64,000 bases of DNA, taken from contig NZ_LQPP01000005.1 of the NCBI RefSeq assembly GCF_002102345.1, forward strand, positions 1 through 64,000, read 5' to 3'. Both the position numbers and the translations under genes were made by a program. The notes under the pieces are model-generated. The model saw only the letters and a program-made list of their open reading frames with translations, did not search any database and had not been told where the DNA came from. Every line of letters starts with the position of its first letter. Position 1 is the first letter of the stretch. The DNA is from Mycolicibacterium peregrinum. Its GTDB lineage: Bacteria; Actinomycetota; Actinomycetes; Mycobacteriales; Mycobacteriaceae. This document shows, piece by piece, positions 1 through 9,146 of this stretch.

Positions 1-979
1 CCCCGCCGCCGACCCCGCCGACGCCTACCCCACCGCCCGCGAGCGCAGGGTCGCCTCCACCTTCTCCCGCAGCGTCGGCCGCCGGGTCCATCGGATCGAT
101 CGCGGGATTCGCGGCGTTCTGACTGGCTGCCGACGCCGCGCCGGTGCCGGCCTGCACCCCTGCCTCGGCGCCTTTGATCGCCATCGGCATCAGCTGGGCC
201 AGGCCCGCCAGCGACGAGGCGCCCTCGGGTGCGGCGGTGATGCCCACCGGTGCACCGGCTGTGGTGACCTGGGCGGCCTGGGTGGCCAGTGAGGCCTGCA
301 GTTCGGTCATCACCTCGGCGGTGGTGGCAATTGCCTTGTTGGCGGCGGCGATTGCGGCTGCCCACCCCCACGGGAAAATGATCATGGGCCCGATGGCGGC
401 GATCGTCGCGGCGAACTCGGTGATGATGGCGATGAGCCGGACCCTGGCCTGGCCGACGTCCGCGGCGGCCGCGGTCAAATTGCTACTCAGGGCGTCGGAT
501 TGGGCACCGACCGCGGCTCCGTCGGAAATGGCGGTTGTGGTCTTGGCCGCCGCTGCGGTACCGGACGCGCCCTGCCAGGCGTCGCCCGCCGCACTGACCG
601 ACTTCGCCATCGGGCCACCGGTGGACTGGAACATCTTGGCGATGGCAGGCAGCATCGTCGTCGGATCGACCCCGTCGAACATTCCGGTGCCCAGCGTGCT
701 GAGGGCGTCGGTGACCGGGCTGATCAAGGCACTCGGATCCATGGGATTCGCGGGTGGCTGCTGTTCGGGTTGGCCTTCGGGGGGCGGTTCTTCTGCAGGC
801 TTTTGATCCGCAATTGGCGGCAAACCCAGCCGGTCGAGAATTTGTCTGACTGGCAAATTCAGAAAGTCTTGCAGATTCTGTTCTTGAGCAGCGATTACCG
901 GTGTGGCGTCGTAGCCGGGAACGCGTTGAGCCAACTGTCCAACGGGAGTTACCGGCTGGGGAGGCAAAACTGTAGGCAT
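1..979 (-). CDS. EspA/EspE-like type VII secretion substrate candidate (partial, C-terminus outside window)
   Basis: The frame is open from an ATG at 979 to the window edge, so at least 326 residues are present and the C-terminus is missing. Residues 1-80 are Pro/Gln-rich; a helical Ala/Thr-rich segment around 120-170 contains a W-x-x-G type turn (AWQGASG, near residue 135); a long hydrophobic Ile/Ala stretch follows at about 180-215, and the visible end becomes a Gly/Pro/Asp-rich tail. This layout resembles mycobacterial EspA/EspE-type ESX substrates, but I cannot name a family firmly. It lies 12 bp downstream of an EspC-like small protein, as espA/espE partners usually do. A PPE-like protein is the main alternative. 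Confidence 0.6.
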   Translation of the reverse strand, partial: MPTVLPPQPVTPVGQLAQRVPGYDATPVIAAQEQNLQDFLNLPVRQILDRLGLPPIADQKPAEEPPPEGQPEQQPPANPMDPSALISPVTDALSTLGTGMFDGVDPTTMLPAIAKMFQSTGGPMAKSVSAAGDAWQGASGTAAAAKTTTAISDGAAVGAQSDALSSNLTAAAADVGQARVRLIAIITEFAATIAAIGPMIIFPWGWAAAIAAANKAIATTAEVMTELQASLATQAAQVTTAGAPVGITAAPEGASSLAGLAQLMPMAIKGAEAGVQAGTGAASAASQNAANPAIDPMDPAADAAGEGGGDPALAGGGVGVGGVGGG

Positions 980-991
980 ATGACGTCAGGC

Positions 992-1276
992 CTAGGCGTC
1001 GTCGTTGGACAGGACGGCGGACCGGGCCCCTTCGGTGGCGGCTCCGGTGGCGGCGTGCACTCCGCCCACGAGCAGTGTGCCGGCCAAATTATTGGCTTGA
1101 GCTGGGCCGAAGGCCGCCAGATAGACCGCGCCGATCGGGCCGAGTGCCGCTGCCGCGGACATCAGCATCGCCGTTGAGTCGGCTGATCCAGCGGCGGTTA
1201 TCGCGGATGCAGCCGCCTCGTTGGCAGCCGAAAAGGTAGCCATCCCCGAGGGTTGGGCGGCGAAAATATTGCTCAT
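992..1276 (-). CDS. EspC/PE-like small type VII secretion substrate candidate, 94 aa
   Basis: This 94-residue, Ala-rich, two-helix protein has the central pattern AALGPIGAVYLAAF followed by GPAQANN and VHAATGAATEGA. That style is seen in short EspC/EspF-type (DUF2580) ESX partners and PE-like proteins. It has no signal peptide or stable membrane helix. It is transcribed immediately before the EspA-like gene (12-bp gap), so the two probably make a secreted heterodimer. The start ATG at 1276 is preceded by a purine-rich GGAAAGG Shine-Dalgarno (mRNA sense). The exact family is inferred from composition and context, not from a diagnostic motif. Confidence 0.6.
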   Translation of the reverse strand: MSNIFAAQPSGMATFSAANEAAASAITAAGSADSTAMLMSAAAALGPIGAVYLAAFGPAQANNLAGTLLVGGVHAATGAATEGARSAVLSNDDA

Positions 1277-1680
1277 CGTGCTGATACCTTTCCAGCTGGA
1301 AGCGGGGGTTGTGTGGGCACGAGACCAATAAACTATAGCCGCGGCCGCCCTCTGCAGCTAACTGTATTTTCCGCGAATAATCCGTGTAGATCGTTCGTTT
1401 CGGTAATTAGCGAAATGGCAAAAATTGCTGATCATGGTGATTTTTGGGCGGTTTCTGCGTGCACGCTGGGAAGGTGCTGTCGCCGGGTGTTTGCCGGATC
1501 GCGGGGCGATGTGGCGCGAGTGAATCATCTTGCGATGACGCCCAATCCATGCGCGCGTGCTGTTGGTTGGGGGTAACTCTCTGCGCGGTAACCCATTCGA
1601 ATATCTACAGCGAACGTCAATTATCAAGGGCGATAGCAGATCGTCAGCATGAAACCCGCTCGGATGACAGATGAGCGAAC
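1277..1680. other. Intergenic region, 404 bp, no gene seen
   Basis: No convincing reading frame occurs here. The part nearest 1320-1440 is noticeably AT-richer than its surroundings and probably holds the promoter of the EspC-like/EspA-like pair. This separates that pair transcriptionally from the YbaB-like genes further upstream. I see no clear hairpin terminator. Confidence 0.5.
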
Positions 1681-2034
1681 CTAGCGGCGCGGTTCGAAAG
1701 CGCTGCCGTCCCACTGCGTCAGCGGAGCCTGGTTCAGTTCCTGCATGCGCTGCGCGAACTCCTGAGACAGATACTGCTGGCGGGCCGTCGCCACCTGCGC
1801 AGCAGCGTCTGCGGTTTCGACGATCAGCTTGGCGAGTGCGTCCGCACCCAGCTTGTGCGCGGCGGGCCCGAGCCACAATCCGGTGAGGGCGCCCATGCCG
1901 TCGACCTCGGCGCTGACGTTACCGTCACGGCTGGTGACCCGCGCCGAAATCGATTGGCAGTGTTCATCCATCGCCTGCACGAGGTCACGCTGCTTACGGA
2001 TGCGACCGATGAGGGAGTCTGCGAGTCCGGTCAT
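1681..2034 (-). CDS. YbaB/EbfC-family (EspL-like) protein, 117 aa
   Basis: The 117-residue sequence has the YbaB/EbfC layout: an N-terminal helix (SLIGRIRKQRDLVQAMDEHC), then short strands with alternating polar residues (ISARVTSRDGNVSAEVDGMG, then LTGLWLGP), then a C-terminal helix. In ESX loci such proteins (for example EspL of ESX-1) help stabilise or chaperone other components; some YbaB proteins bind DNA. Its GTG/ATG start overlaps the upstream 108-aa gene by four bases, so the two are translationally coupled. Which of these roles applies here is not visible from sequence. Confidence 0.7.
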   Translation of the reverse strand: MTGLADSLIGRIRKQRDLVQAMDEHCQSISARVTSRDGNVSAEVDGMGALTGLWLGPAAHKLGADALAKLIVETADAAAQVATARQQYLSQEFAQRMQELNQAPLTQWDGSAFEPRR

Positions 2035-2357
2035 ACCGACCTGCCCCAGGTGGACGGGAGCTCGCCCTCCTCGCCCAGCACCTCGTCTTCGGCGCGGGCC
2101 AACTCCTCTGCGGTCGCCAACTGCAAGGGTTCGATGACCGATGCGCTGTAACCCTTTTCAGCCAGGTCACGCCTGCGTTCGACCTGGGCGCGGGCCGCGG
2201 ACAAGCGGCACAGCGCCATGATCTCGTCGGCCAGTTGTGCGGGTGGCTTCTTCAGCTCGACGGGGTCGAGGCGAAGTGCCACCGGCAGACCCCGTTCGGT
2301 GGTGTGCACCGAAATCGTTCCGCCAGGTGACTGCACCGGCTGTGCCATTCTGCTCAA
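2031..2357 (-). CDS. Small ESX-associated protein, YbaB-like fold candidate, 108 aa
   Basis: This 108-residue protein starts at 2357 (alternative Met at 2348) and runs divergently from eccA. An early strand pair (ISVHTTERGLPVALRL) followed by a helix with ADEIMALCRLSAARA looks like a second, more diverged YbaB-like unit; the last 40 residues are acidic. It overlaps the next gene by four bases. Pairing with the 117-aa protein suggests a heteromeric partner for the adjacent EccA or for the secreted proteins, but that is inference from location. I do not recognise a named family with certainty. Confidence 0.6.
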   Translation of the reverse strand: MSRMAQPVQSPGGTISVHTTERGLPVALRLDPVELKKPPAQLADEIMALCRLSAARAQVERRRDLAEKGYSASVIEPLQLATAEELARAEDEVLGEEGELPSTWGRSV

Positions 2358-2405
2358 CTTAGTACACTCGCGGGCGAATCGCGGCTGAGGCTGCAGTGAG
2401 GAGAT

Positions 2406-4226
2406 GTGTCACCTCCGATGAATGGATCCACCGATGCGCAGCGGGTTTTCGATGCCGGAGTGCTGTCGCTCGGCATTCCCATCGACGGGTTGGAGACCGA
2501 GCGCGACCTGCCCTATGCGGCGCTCGCGTTCCGTCGGGCCACGGAATATGACCCGGACATGTGCGACGCGTGGCTGGGTCGCGCCGCCGCCGGCGACACC
2601 AGCCCCGAGGTCGTCTACCACCTGTACCGAACCAGCACACTCACGTTGTTCCGCGAGCAGCGCAGACTCGGTCTGCCGCAACGGGCTTTGAGCGGACGCT
2701 TCCAGACCGGCCTGTACCTCGACTACCCGTTGAGCACCAAGACCGAGATGTGGCTCGCCTACGCGGCCAGCATGATCGGCGCCCGAGATTTCGACGAGGC
2801 CGAGCAGGTACTCGACAAACTGGACCAGGCCACGACCGCATCCGACGGTGACACCAGTGAGATCCGCGCGTATATCCGTGGCGTACTGCACTTCACGACG
2901 CAGCGCTGGCCCGATGTGTTGAGCGCGTTGAGCAGGTCGGGATCGTTCACCGACAACTACATCGGCGCCGGTGCGGATCTGATGGTCGGATCGGCGTGTG
3001 CGCAGATGGGGCTGTTCGGGGAGGGCATCCGCCGGCTCGACCAGGCGATCGAGGGTCCGGTTCCGGGAGCGCGGCGGGCCGCGGAGTTCTGCAAGGGGCT
3101 GACCCTGCGGGAGATGGGCGAAGAGCAGGACGCCCGGGTGATCTTCGAACGGATCTACAGCGAGGACCCGGGATTCGAGGCGAACGCCGCGGCGTTGGCC
3201 GATCCGAAGTACCGGTTGGTGGTCACCTCGAAGGAGATCGTCGACTCGCGCACCGACCGCTGGGACCCGGCCAGCGTGCCGTCGGCAGAGGACCTCCTGG
3301 CTGACGATCTGTCGGAACGGGGCAACGAATACCTACAGGCGGCGCAGCAGGAACTCGATCGCCAGATCGGCTTGTCAGAGGTCAAACTCCAAGTCGCCAA
3401 ATTGAAGTCGGCGGCGATGCTGGCAAAGGTCCGCGGGGACAAGGGGCTCAGTTCCGCCGCGCGCAGCCTGCACCTGGCGTTCACCGGCCCGCCCGGAACC
3501 GGCAAGACCACGATCGCCCGGGTGGTGGCGCAGACCTACTGCGGATTGGGGCTGCTGCGGACGCCCAACATCGTGGAGGCCAAGCGCCACGACTTCGTCG
3601 GCCAGCATCTCGGCAGTACCGCGATCAAAACCACCGCGCTGATCGACTCGGCCATGGATGGCGTGCTGTTCATCGATGAGGCCTACACGTTGATCCAGAC
3701 CGGATTGTCCGGCGGCGACGCCTTCGGCCGGGAGGCGGTCGACACCCTGCTGGCCCGCATGGAGAACGACCGTGACCGCCTGGTGGTCATCATCGCCGGC
3801 TACGACGGCGAGATCGATCGATTCCTGGCCTCCAACGACGGCCTCGCGTCGCGGTTCACCAAACGAATCCGGTTCAGCTCCTACGGTCCGCAAGAACTCG
3901 GGGACATCGGCAAGCTCGTCGCCCGCACCAGGGACTCCGAATTGTCGGACGCGGCTTACGAAGAACTCGTCACCGCGTGTGTCGGGCTGTGCCAGAGCGA
4001 GGCGCTCGACCAGTCGGGGCAGCTACGCCCGGGCATCGATCTTGCCGGCAACGGCCGCTTCGTCCGTAACGTCATCGAGGCGGCCGAAGAGGAACGCGAA
4101 TACCGGCTCAGCGAGCTCCACGGCACGAATCTGTCGGAACTCGACGAAGCGCAGCTGATGCGGATCGAGGCGGTGGACATGCGGGCCGCGCTCAAGCAGG
4201 TACTCGGAATGACGGCATCGAGTTGA
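2406..4226 (+). CDS. eccA: EccA, type VII secretion AAA+ ATPase
   Basis: A 606-residue CbxX/CfqX-type AAA+ protein with the EccA layout: an N-terminal TPR-like half (about 1-300, rich in YAALAFRRATEYDP-like helical pairs) and a C-terminal ATPase. Walker A is GPPGTGKT at 361-368, Walker B is VLFIDE at 420-425, and a sensor-like stretch (LVVIIAGYD) follows. EccA proteins are cytosolic and help ESX substrates or chaperones reach the membrane complex; family lengths are about 570-630 aa. GTG at 2406 sits very close to GAGGAG; ATG at 2418 is an alternative. No EccB/C/D/E gene lies nearby, so this is an orphan copy as far as the window shows. Confidence 0.93.
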   Translation: MSPPMNGSTDAQRVFDAGVLSLGIPIDGLETERDLPYAALAFRRATEYDPDMCDAWLGRAAAGDTSPEVVYHLYRTSTLTLFREQRRLGLPQRALSGRFQTGLYLDYPLSTKTEMWLAYAASMIGARDFDEAEQVLDKLDQATTASDGDTSEIRAYIRGVLHFTTQRWPDVLSALSRSGSFTDNYIGAGADLMVGSACAQMGLFGEGIRRLDQAIEGPVPGARRAAEFCKGLTLREMGEEQDARVIFERIYSEDPGFEANAAALADPKYRLVVTSKEIVDSRTDRWDPASVPSAEDLLADDLSERGNEYLQAAQQELDRQIGLSEVKLQVAKLKSAAMLAKVRGDKGLSSAARSLHLAFTGPPGTGKTTIARVVAQTYCGLGLLRTPNIVEAKRHDFVGQHLGSTAIKTTALIDSAMDGVLFIDEAYTLIQTGLSGGDAFGREAVDTLLARMENDRDRLVVIIAGYDGEIDRFLASNDGLASRFTKRIRFSSYGPQELGDIGKLVARTRDSELSDAAYEELVTACVGLCQSEALDQSGQLRPGIDLAGNGRFVRNVIEAAEEEREYRLSELHGTNLSELDEAQLMRIEAVDMRAALKQVLGMTASS

Positions 4227-4242
4227 CCGGAGGGAAGCAGCC

Positions 4243-5271
4243 ATGACCGACAGCGACGACGAGCGGTTGAGCGTTGGCCCTCCGGAGCCGACGCCGTTCA
4301 CGTCCATCAAGCCGCGGACCGCAGATGGTCAGCGCCCGTCGGTGGTGCCCAGCAACGGCGAACTGGGACTGATCCGTGCCGCGCCCACGCCGAAGTCGGG
4401 CTGGCGCAAGGCCGTCTACCGCGCGACCGGCATGAATCCAGGTGTCTCCGAGCAGGAGTCGGCCCACAAGACCCTCATGGATCGGGTCAACCAACCGGTG
4501 GTCGGCGGGCCGTTCAACATCGCCCTGCTGTCCCAGAAGGGCGGGGTGGGCAAAACCACCACCACCGTTGGGCTGGGGGCGACACTTGCCGCGACCCGCG
4601 GTGACCGGGTGATCGCGGTGGACGCCAACCCCGACTTCGGCACGCTCGCCCAGCGTGGACCCAACGAATGCGGTTCCACCGTGCGCGACGTGCTCATCGA
4701 CGACGGCATCTCGCGGTACTCCGACATCCGCCGCCACACCTCCCAAAGCACCAGCCGCTTGGAGATCTTGGCCTCCGAGCGGGACCCAGCCACCTCAGAG
4801 GCGTTCTCGGAGCACGACTATCGCGGCGTACTGAGTGTGTTGCAGCGCTTCTACAACATCATCCTGACCGACTGTGGCACCGGTCTGGTGCACTCGGCGA
4901 TGGCGGGAGTGCTTGATGTGGCGGATGCGATCGTGATCGTCGCATCGCCGGCCATCGACTCGGCACGCAGCGCCCTGGCCACGTTGGATTGGCTTGAGCG
5001 CAACGGCTATTCGCACCTGGTGCCGAAGGCGGTCGTGGTGGTCAGCGCCTCGCGCCCCGGTGCCCTGGGGCTGGACATGGGGCAACTGTCCAACCATTTC
5101 CTGCCCAGGGTGCGGGCTCTGCACGTGATTCCGTTCGACGATCACCTCGCCGAAGGGGCCGAGGTGGATCTTGGTTTCCTCGGCCGGCCCACCCGGCAGG
5201 CCTTCCTGGAGCTGGCTTCCACCGTCGCCGACCTCTTCTCGGTGGCGCCGCAGGTCAAGCGGCGCGCCTGA
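4243..5271 (+). CDS. MinD/ParA-like ATPase of ESX loci (EspI/Rv3888c-like)
   Basis: A 342-residue protein: a disordered N-terminus of about 85 residues, then a deviant Walker A ATPase with KGGVGKTT at 99-106, the DANPDFG switch region and a later DCGTG motif, all typical of MinD/ParA/SIMIBI ATPases. Similar proteins sit in ESX-1 (EspI) and ESX-2 (Rv3888c, as I recall of similar length) and are thought to regulate secretion. The gene begins 16 bp after eccA behind a GGAGGGAAG Shine-Dalgarno, so the two form an operon. It lacks a membrane segment. Confidence 0.85.
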   Translation: MTDSDDERLSVGPPEPTPFTSIKPRTADGQRPSVVPSNGELGLIRAAPTPKSGWRKAVYRATGMNPGVSEQESAHKTLMDRVNQPVVGGPFNIALLSQKGGVGKTTTTVGLGATLAATRGDRVIAVDANPDFGTLAQRGPNECGSTVRDVLIDDGISRYSDIRRHTSQSTSRLEILASERDPATSEAFSEHDYRGVLSVLQRFYNIILTDCGTGLVHSAMAGVLDVADAIVIVASPAIDSARSALATLDWLERNGYSHLVPKAVVVVSASRPGALGLDMGQLSNHFLPRVRALHVIPFDDHLAEGAEVDLGFLGRPTRQAFLELASTVADLFSVAPQVKRRA

Positions 5272-5277
5272 CGGGGA

Positions 5278-6042
5278 TCACCGGCCGTTTCTGGCGATCA
5301 CGATCTGCGGCAGGTTCAGCCCGCCGCGCAGCGTGAGCTCGATCGACGGGTCGGCGTGGCGAGCCAGGCTGCGCAATGCCGAGGGACTGTAGCTGCGCAG
5401 CGAGCTGATGACCCCGTCGTGCACGAACGGCAGCACTGCGGCCATCGGCAGCATCGTCGCCAGGCGTAACAGGTGCAGCGGGGCGGGCGGTCGCGGCAGA
5501 TCGATGATCAGCAACGTTTCGGCAACCCGGGTGCCCTCGGCGAACACCCGCGCGGCCTGCGACGGGCGCAGGTGGTGAAACGACAGGGCGAACAGGACCA
5601 GGTCGTAACTGTCATCGGCGGCATCGATCTCGGTGGCGTCCATCTGACGGACCTCGGCGCGGGGATGGCTGCCGAGGTCGCTCGCGGCGATCCGGGCCAC
5701 CGAATCCGGATCGAGGTCGGTGACGGTGACCTGCGCGGACGGGTGGTCGGCCAGCAGTTGCCGCGACACGCCGCCGTGCCCGGCGCCCAGTTCCAGAATT
5801 CGCGGATCGGCTACGTCGGCGACCAGATCGAGCGCGATCGCGGCGAAGCGCTGATGATTCCTGAAGAACCGGCCGGTCCAGTCCAGGGCGCCGATCACCT
5901 GGTTCTTGGTCGATTCGTCGACATCGTCGCGGTCCAGATACTCCTGCCGGTCCGTTTCCAGCAACCGATCCAGGCACGACGCGCGGAACCCGCCCCGCGG
6001 CATCCGGTCGATATCAGAGGTGTCGATACCCATGTAAGACAT
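5278..6042 (-). CDS. Class I SAM-dependent methyltransferase (Rv3699-like)
   Basis: A 254-residue Rossmann methyltransferase. Motif I is [15 protein letters not shown], followed by the acidic strand end [10 protein letters not shown], then [10 protein letters not shown] and the post-motif strand [14 protein letters not shown]. The substrate cannot be told; small-molecule or lipid methylation is likely for this class. In M. tuberculosis a related gene (Rv3699) lies near glpK in the same relative orientation, which supports orthology. It converges tightly on the MinD-like gene (6-bp gap) and diverges from glpK. Met at 6033 is an alternative start. Confidence 0.85.
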   Translation of the reverse strand: MSYMGIDTSDIDRMPRGGFRASCLDRLLETDRQEYLDRDDVDESTKNQVIGALDWTGRFFRNHQRFAAIALDLVADVADPRILELGAGHGGVSRQLLADHPSAQVTVTDLDPDSVARIAASDLGSHPRAEVRQMDATEIDAADDSYDLVLFALSFHHLRPSQAARVFAEGTRVAETLLIIDLPRPPAPLHLLRLATMLPMAAVLPFVHDGVISSLRSYSPSALRSLARHADPSIELTLRGGLNLPQIVIARNGR

Positions 6043-6057
6043 GATGGACGTGTCGGT

Positions 6058-6126
6058 GGGCAGGAGCGAAGCGACTCAGGAAAGGGACGTTCGGCGGGCA
6101 GGAGCGGAGCGACTCGGGAAAGGAAC
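6058..6126. repeat. Imperfect 31-bp tandem direct repeat in the glpK leader
   Basis: Two copies of a 31-bp unit (6058-6088 and 6096-6126) share GGGCAGGAGCG-A/G-AGCGACTC followed by a purine-rich GGAAAGG tail; they differ at only a few positions. The second copy supplies the Shine-Dalgarno AAAGGAA just before the glpK GTG, so the duplication may have doubled a ribosome-binding leader. Confidence 0.75.
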
Positions 6127-6129
6127 ACA

Positions 6130-7683
6130 GTGGCCGATTTTGTCGCTGCGATCGACCAGGGCACCACCAGCACCCGATGCATGATCTTCGATCATGCCGG
6201 CGCCGAGGTGGGCCGCCATCAGCTGGAACACCAGCAGATTCTCCCCAAGGCCGGATGGGTGGAACACAACCCGGTCGAGATCTGGGAGCGCACCTCCGCG
6301 GCGATCATGACCGCACTGAACAAGACCAATTTGGTGGCCGGCGACCTTGCCGCGCTGGGCATTACCAACCAGCGGGAGACCACGCTGGTGTGGAACCGCC
6401 ACACCGGCAGGCCGTACCACAATGCCATCGTCTGGCAGGACACCCGCACCGACCGCATCGCCGCAGCCCTGGACCGGGACGGCCGCGGCGACGTGATCCG
6501 GCACAAAGCCGGGCTGCCGCCCGCGACCTACTTCTCGGGCGGCAAGATCCAGTGGATCCTGGACAACGTCGAAGGAGTCCGGCGCGACGCCGAGAACGGT
6601 GACGCGATCTTTGGTACGCCCGACAGCTGGGTGACCTGGAACCTCACCGGTGGGTATCGCGGCGGTGAGCACGTCACCGACGTCACCAACGCCAGCCGCA
6701 CCATGCTGATGAACCTGGAAACCCTGGACTGGGACGACGAACTCTTGTCGTTCTTCTCGATTCCGAGGCAGATGCTGCCCGAGATCAAGCCGTCGTCGTA
6801 TCCGGCTGCCTTCGGCACCACCTCCGACAACGGTCCTCTGGCCGGGCAGGTCCCGGTGACCGGAATCCTCGGTGATCAGCAGGCCGCCATGGTGGGGCAG
6901 GTGTGCCTGGAGCCGGGTGAGGCCAAGAATACTTACGGCACAGGCAATTTCCTGTTGCTCAATACGGGTGAGAAGATCGTGCGCTCGGACAACGGACTGC
7001 TCACCACGGTGTGCTACCAGTTCGGTGACTCGAATCCTGTTTACGCCCTCGAAGGTTCGATCGCCGTGACCGGTTCGGCGGTGCAGTGGCTGCGCGATCA
7101 GCTGGGCATCATCAGCGGTGCGGCACAGAGCGAGGCGCTCGCCCGGCAGGTGGCCGACAACGGCGGCGTCTACTTCGTGCCGGCGTTCTCCGGGCTGTTC
7201 GCACCCTACTGGCGCTCGGATGCCCGGGGCGTCATCGTCGGACTGTCCCGCTTCAACACCAACGCTCACCTGGCGCGCGCCACCCTGGAGGCGATCTGCT
7301 ACCAGAGCCGCGACGTGGTGGAGGCCATGGAAGCGGATTCCGGTGTGCACCTTGAGGTTCTGAAGGTCGACGGCGGTATCACCGCCAATGCGCTGTGCAT
7401 GCAGATCCAGGCCGATGTGCTCGGTGTCGACGTGGTCAAGCCCGTGGTGGCCGAGACCACCGCGCTGGGCGCGGCGTATGCAGCGGGGCTCGCGGTGGGA
7501 TTCTGGGCGAGTCCCGAAGACCTACGGGCCAACTGGCGAGAAGGTCAGCGCTGGAGCTCGCAGTGGAACGACGACCAGCGCGACGGGGGTTACGCCGGTT
7601 GGCGCAAAGCTGTTTCGCGCACCCTGGACTGGGTCGAGATCGATCGACCTACTAGCGCCGGCACTTGGCGACGATGGCGTTGA
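6130..7683 (+). CDS. glpK: Glycerol kinase
   Basis: A 517-residue FGGY kinase that phosphorylates glycerol to glycerol-3-phosphate with ATP in the cytosol. Visible signatures are [10 protein letters not shown] at the N-terminus, [10 protein letters not shown], the [13 protein letters not shown] stretch, YGTGNF and the C-terminal ATP-site [14 protein letters not shown]. The length matches the family. GTG at 6130 is chosen because AAAGGAA precedes it and translation starts [11 protein letters not shown]; no nearer start fits. Its position next to a Rv3699-like methyltransferase, and further on the RDD/SpoIIM pair, matches M. tuberculosis Rv3696c. Its last 32 bases overlap the end of a convergent membrane gene. 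Confidence 0.97.
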   Translation: MADFVAAIDQGTTSTRCMIFDHAGAEVGRHQLEHQQILPKAGWVEHNPVEIWERTSAAIMTALNKTNLVAGDLAALGITNQRETTLVWNRHTGRPYHNAIVWQDTRTDRIAAALDRDGRGDVIRHKAGLPPATYFSGGKIQWILDNVEGVRRDAENGDAIFGTPDSWVTWNLTGGYRGGEHVTDVTNASRTMLMNLETLDWDDELLSFFSIPRQMLPEIKPSSYPAAFGTTSDNGPLAGQVPVTGILGDQQAAMVGQVCLEPGEAKNTYGTGNFLLLNTGEKIVRSDNGLLTTVCYQFGDSNPVYALEGSIAVTGSAVQWLRDQLGIISGAAQSEALARQVADNGGVYFVPAFSGLFAPYWRSDARGVIVGLSRFNTNAHLARATLEAICYQSRDVVEAMEADSGVHLEVLKVDGGITANALCMQIQADVLGVDVVKPVVAETTALGAAYAAGLAVGFWASPEDLRANWREGQRWSSQWNDDQRDGGYAGWRKAVSRTLDWVEIDRPTSAGTWRRWR

Positions 7684-8329
7684 ACTCGTCGGAATACTGC
7701 GCCCCGAGAATTGCGTGCGTGGCTTTGTCCTTGTTGCGGACGGCGTCGGTGATCTGCCCGGCCAGCTCGCCCATCTTGTGGGCGTGCGGCGCGATCGCGC
7801 CGTCCGTCACCTGGTCGGCCGCCTCGCCGATGAGTTTCGACCATTTCTCGTAGTCGCCCACTGTCGGCCCCTGATTGGCCTCGAACGAAGGCATGATCGC
7901 GCCGGAGCTCGCACGGGTGTAATCCACCAGTAGCTGGGCCTCCCGACAGCCCTTGTTCCCGGTATAGGTCAGCGCGGTCGCGCCCACGATCACCAGGACC
8001 GCGCACGCGGCGGCGGCCGTCGCGATCGCGATGTTGCGGGGTTCGGCATCGGGGACGCGTCGCCGCCACATCACGTGGGCCAAAATGACGGCGGCCACGC
8101 CGACCACCGCCATGATGATGGCTTCCCGCAGGTCCCCGGAATCGACACCGGATGCCGAGCCGACGGCCCCCATGGTCGCGGCGGCGGCGAGCAGGACCAG
8201 AAGCCACTGCCAGATACCACGCCGGCGCTCGTAGGCGTCGACGTCACGGAATTGGAGTCCGATGACCGCGCCGGCCGCGGTCAGGACTGCGACGACGGCC
8301 GGCGCGATGATCGTGAAGAGGCTGCCCAC
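7652..8329 (-). CDS. Four-helix membrane protein with extracytoplasmic tail, unknown function
   Basis: A 225-residue protein with four predicted membrane helices within the first about 140 residues ([50 protein letters not shown] and [17 protein letters not shown]), then a soluble, helical C-terminus with two cysteines (GNKGCREA and AKCRR) that could form a disulfide outside the membrane. I do not recognise a family. The GTG start at 8329 lies inside an 18-bp perfect palindrome. The 3' end overlaps glpK by 32 bp, convergently. It probably shares a transcript with the PadR genes upstream. Confidence 0.7.
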   Translation of the reverse strand: MGSLFTIIAPAVVAVLTAAGAVIGLQFRDVDAYERRRGIWQWLLVLLAAAATMGAVGSASGVDSGDLREAIIMAVVGVAAVILAHVMWRRRVPDAEPRNIAIATAAAACAVLVIVGATALTYTGNKGCREAQLLVDYTRASSGAIMPSFEANQGPTVGDYEKWSKLIGEAADQVTDGAIAPHAHKMGELAGQITDAVRNKDKATHAILGAQYSDEFNAIVAKCRR

Positions 8330-8338
8330 GTGGGCAGC
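8321..8338. promoter_or_regulatory. 18-bp perfect palindrome across the start codon of the membrane gene
   Basis: GCTGCCCACGTGGGCAGC is its own reverse complement and covers the GTG start (8327-8329) of the membrane gene. It could be an operator or an mRNA hairpin hiding the start codon. Chance in GC-rich DNA cannot be excluded. Confidence 0.4.
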
Positions 8339-8348
8339 CTACGGGCTG

Positions 8349-9077
8349 CTACTCCTCGCCGAGGATCTGGTAGATCTCGCGGCGGGCGTTGTTGACGGCA
8401 TCGAGGATGCGTTGCCGCTGGTCCTCACTGGCGGTGAAGCTCGACTGCCCGACGGCGGCCATCAGTTGGCTGGCGGCTGCATTCAGATTCTGGAGACCTG
8501 GGGCCTCGCCTTCTTGGTCAGCTGTGATCTGCGCCCACGGCGGGGTTTCGATCTGGGCGGCAGCCTTCCGACCCTCCTCGGTCAGCTCGAAGGTCTTCTT
8601 GCTGCCGTCGGATTCCGCCGGGACGATCAGTCCCTCATCGACCAGCAGTTGCAGCGTCGGGTACACCGAGCCGGGGCTGGGCTTCCACAGGTTGTTGCTG
8701 CGCGCGGCGATCTCCTGGGTCATCTCATAGCCGTGCATGGGCCGTTCGGCCAGCAGGGTCAGGATGGCAGCGCGGACGTCACCGCGTCGGCCGCGTCGTC
8801 CGCCGCGGCCACGGTGGCCGCCGAACGGCCCGCCCAAGTTGCCGAATCCGAAGCCGAGGCCGCCGCGCGGATCGAAACCGGGGCCGAAGCCGGGGCCACC
8901 GAAGCCGGTCTGGCAGGTGGCGTCGGCGGCTTGCTCGCGGACCGCATGCGCCTGGGCACGCATCTGGTCGCGCATGTCCCGGCGTGCGGCGCGGGCCTGT
9001 TGAAACATGAGGCGGGCCTCTTCGCGGCCAAAGGGTACGAAGCCGAAGCCGCTCTGGGGGTTGAATGGGTTGGTCAT
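8349..9077 (-). CDS. PadR-family transcriptional regulator with long Gly-rich N-terminus
   Basis: A 242-residue protein. Residues about 1-100 form an unusual Gly/Phe/Arg-rich extension (repeats like GFGPGF, GGLGFGFG, RGGRRGRRGD). Residues about 100-180 are the PadR winged helix, with ILTLLAERPMHGYEMTQEI and SPGSVYPTLQLLVDEGLI, and the remainder is a helical dimerisation tail. PadR proteins repress efflux or stress genes and are released by phenolics or drugs. The extension is present in a group of actinobacterial PadR proteins. The gene follows a second PadR gene on the same strand, with short AT-rich palindromes between them. Confidence 0.88.
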   Translation of the reverse strand: MTNPFNPQSGFGFVPFGREEARLMFQQARAARRDMRDQMRAQAHAVREQAADATCQTGFGGPGFGPGFDPRGGLGFGFGNLGGPFGGHRGRGGRRGRRGDVRAAILTLLAERPMHGYEMTQEIAARSNNLWKPSPGSVYPTLQLLVDEGLIVPAESDGSKKTFELTEEGRKAAAQIETPPWAQITADQEGEAPGLQNLNAAASQLMAAVGQSSFTASEDQRQRILDAVNNARREIYQILGEE

Positions 9078-9132
9078 TGGATCAGTCCTTCGTTGTCGTG
9101 GAGGAGCGCTGTTCGCGCTTCCGATGCGTCAA

Positions 9133-9142
9133 CGATATATCG
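9133..9142. promoter_or_regulatory. Small palindrome cluster upstream of the first PadR gene
   Basis: CGATATATCG is a perfect 10-bp palindrome within an AT-rich stretch that repeats TATCG several times (9133-9163). It lies about 55 bp upstream of the PadR start at 9077, a plausible promoter/operator position. Confidence 0.35.
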
Positions 9143-9146
9143 GGAT

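Noticed and set aside
6076..7350. Long open frame (424 codons) antisense to glpK
   Set aside because: Glycerol kinase on the other strand is certain; the frame is the usual high-GC shadow and has no recognisable domain.
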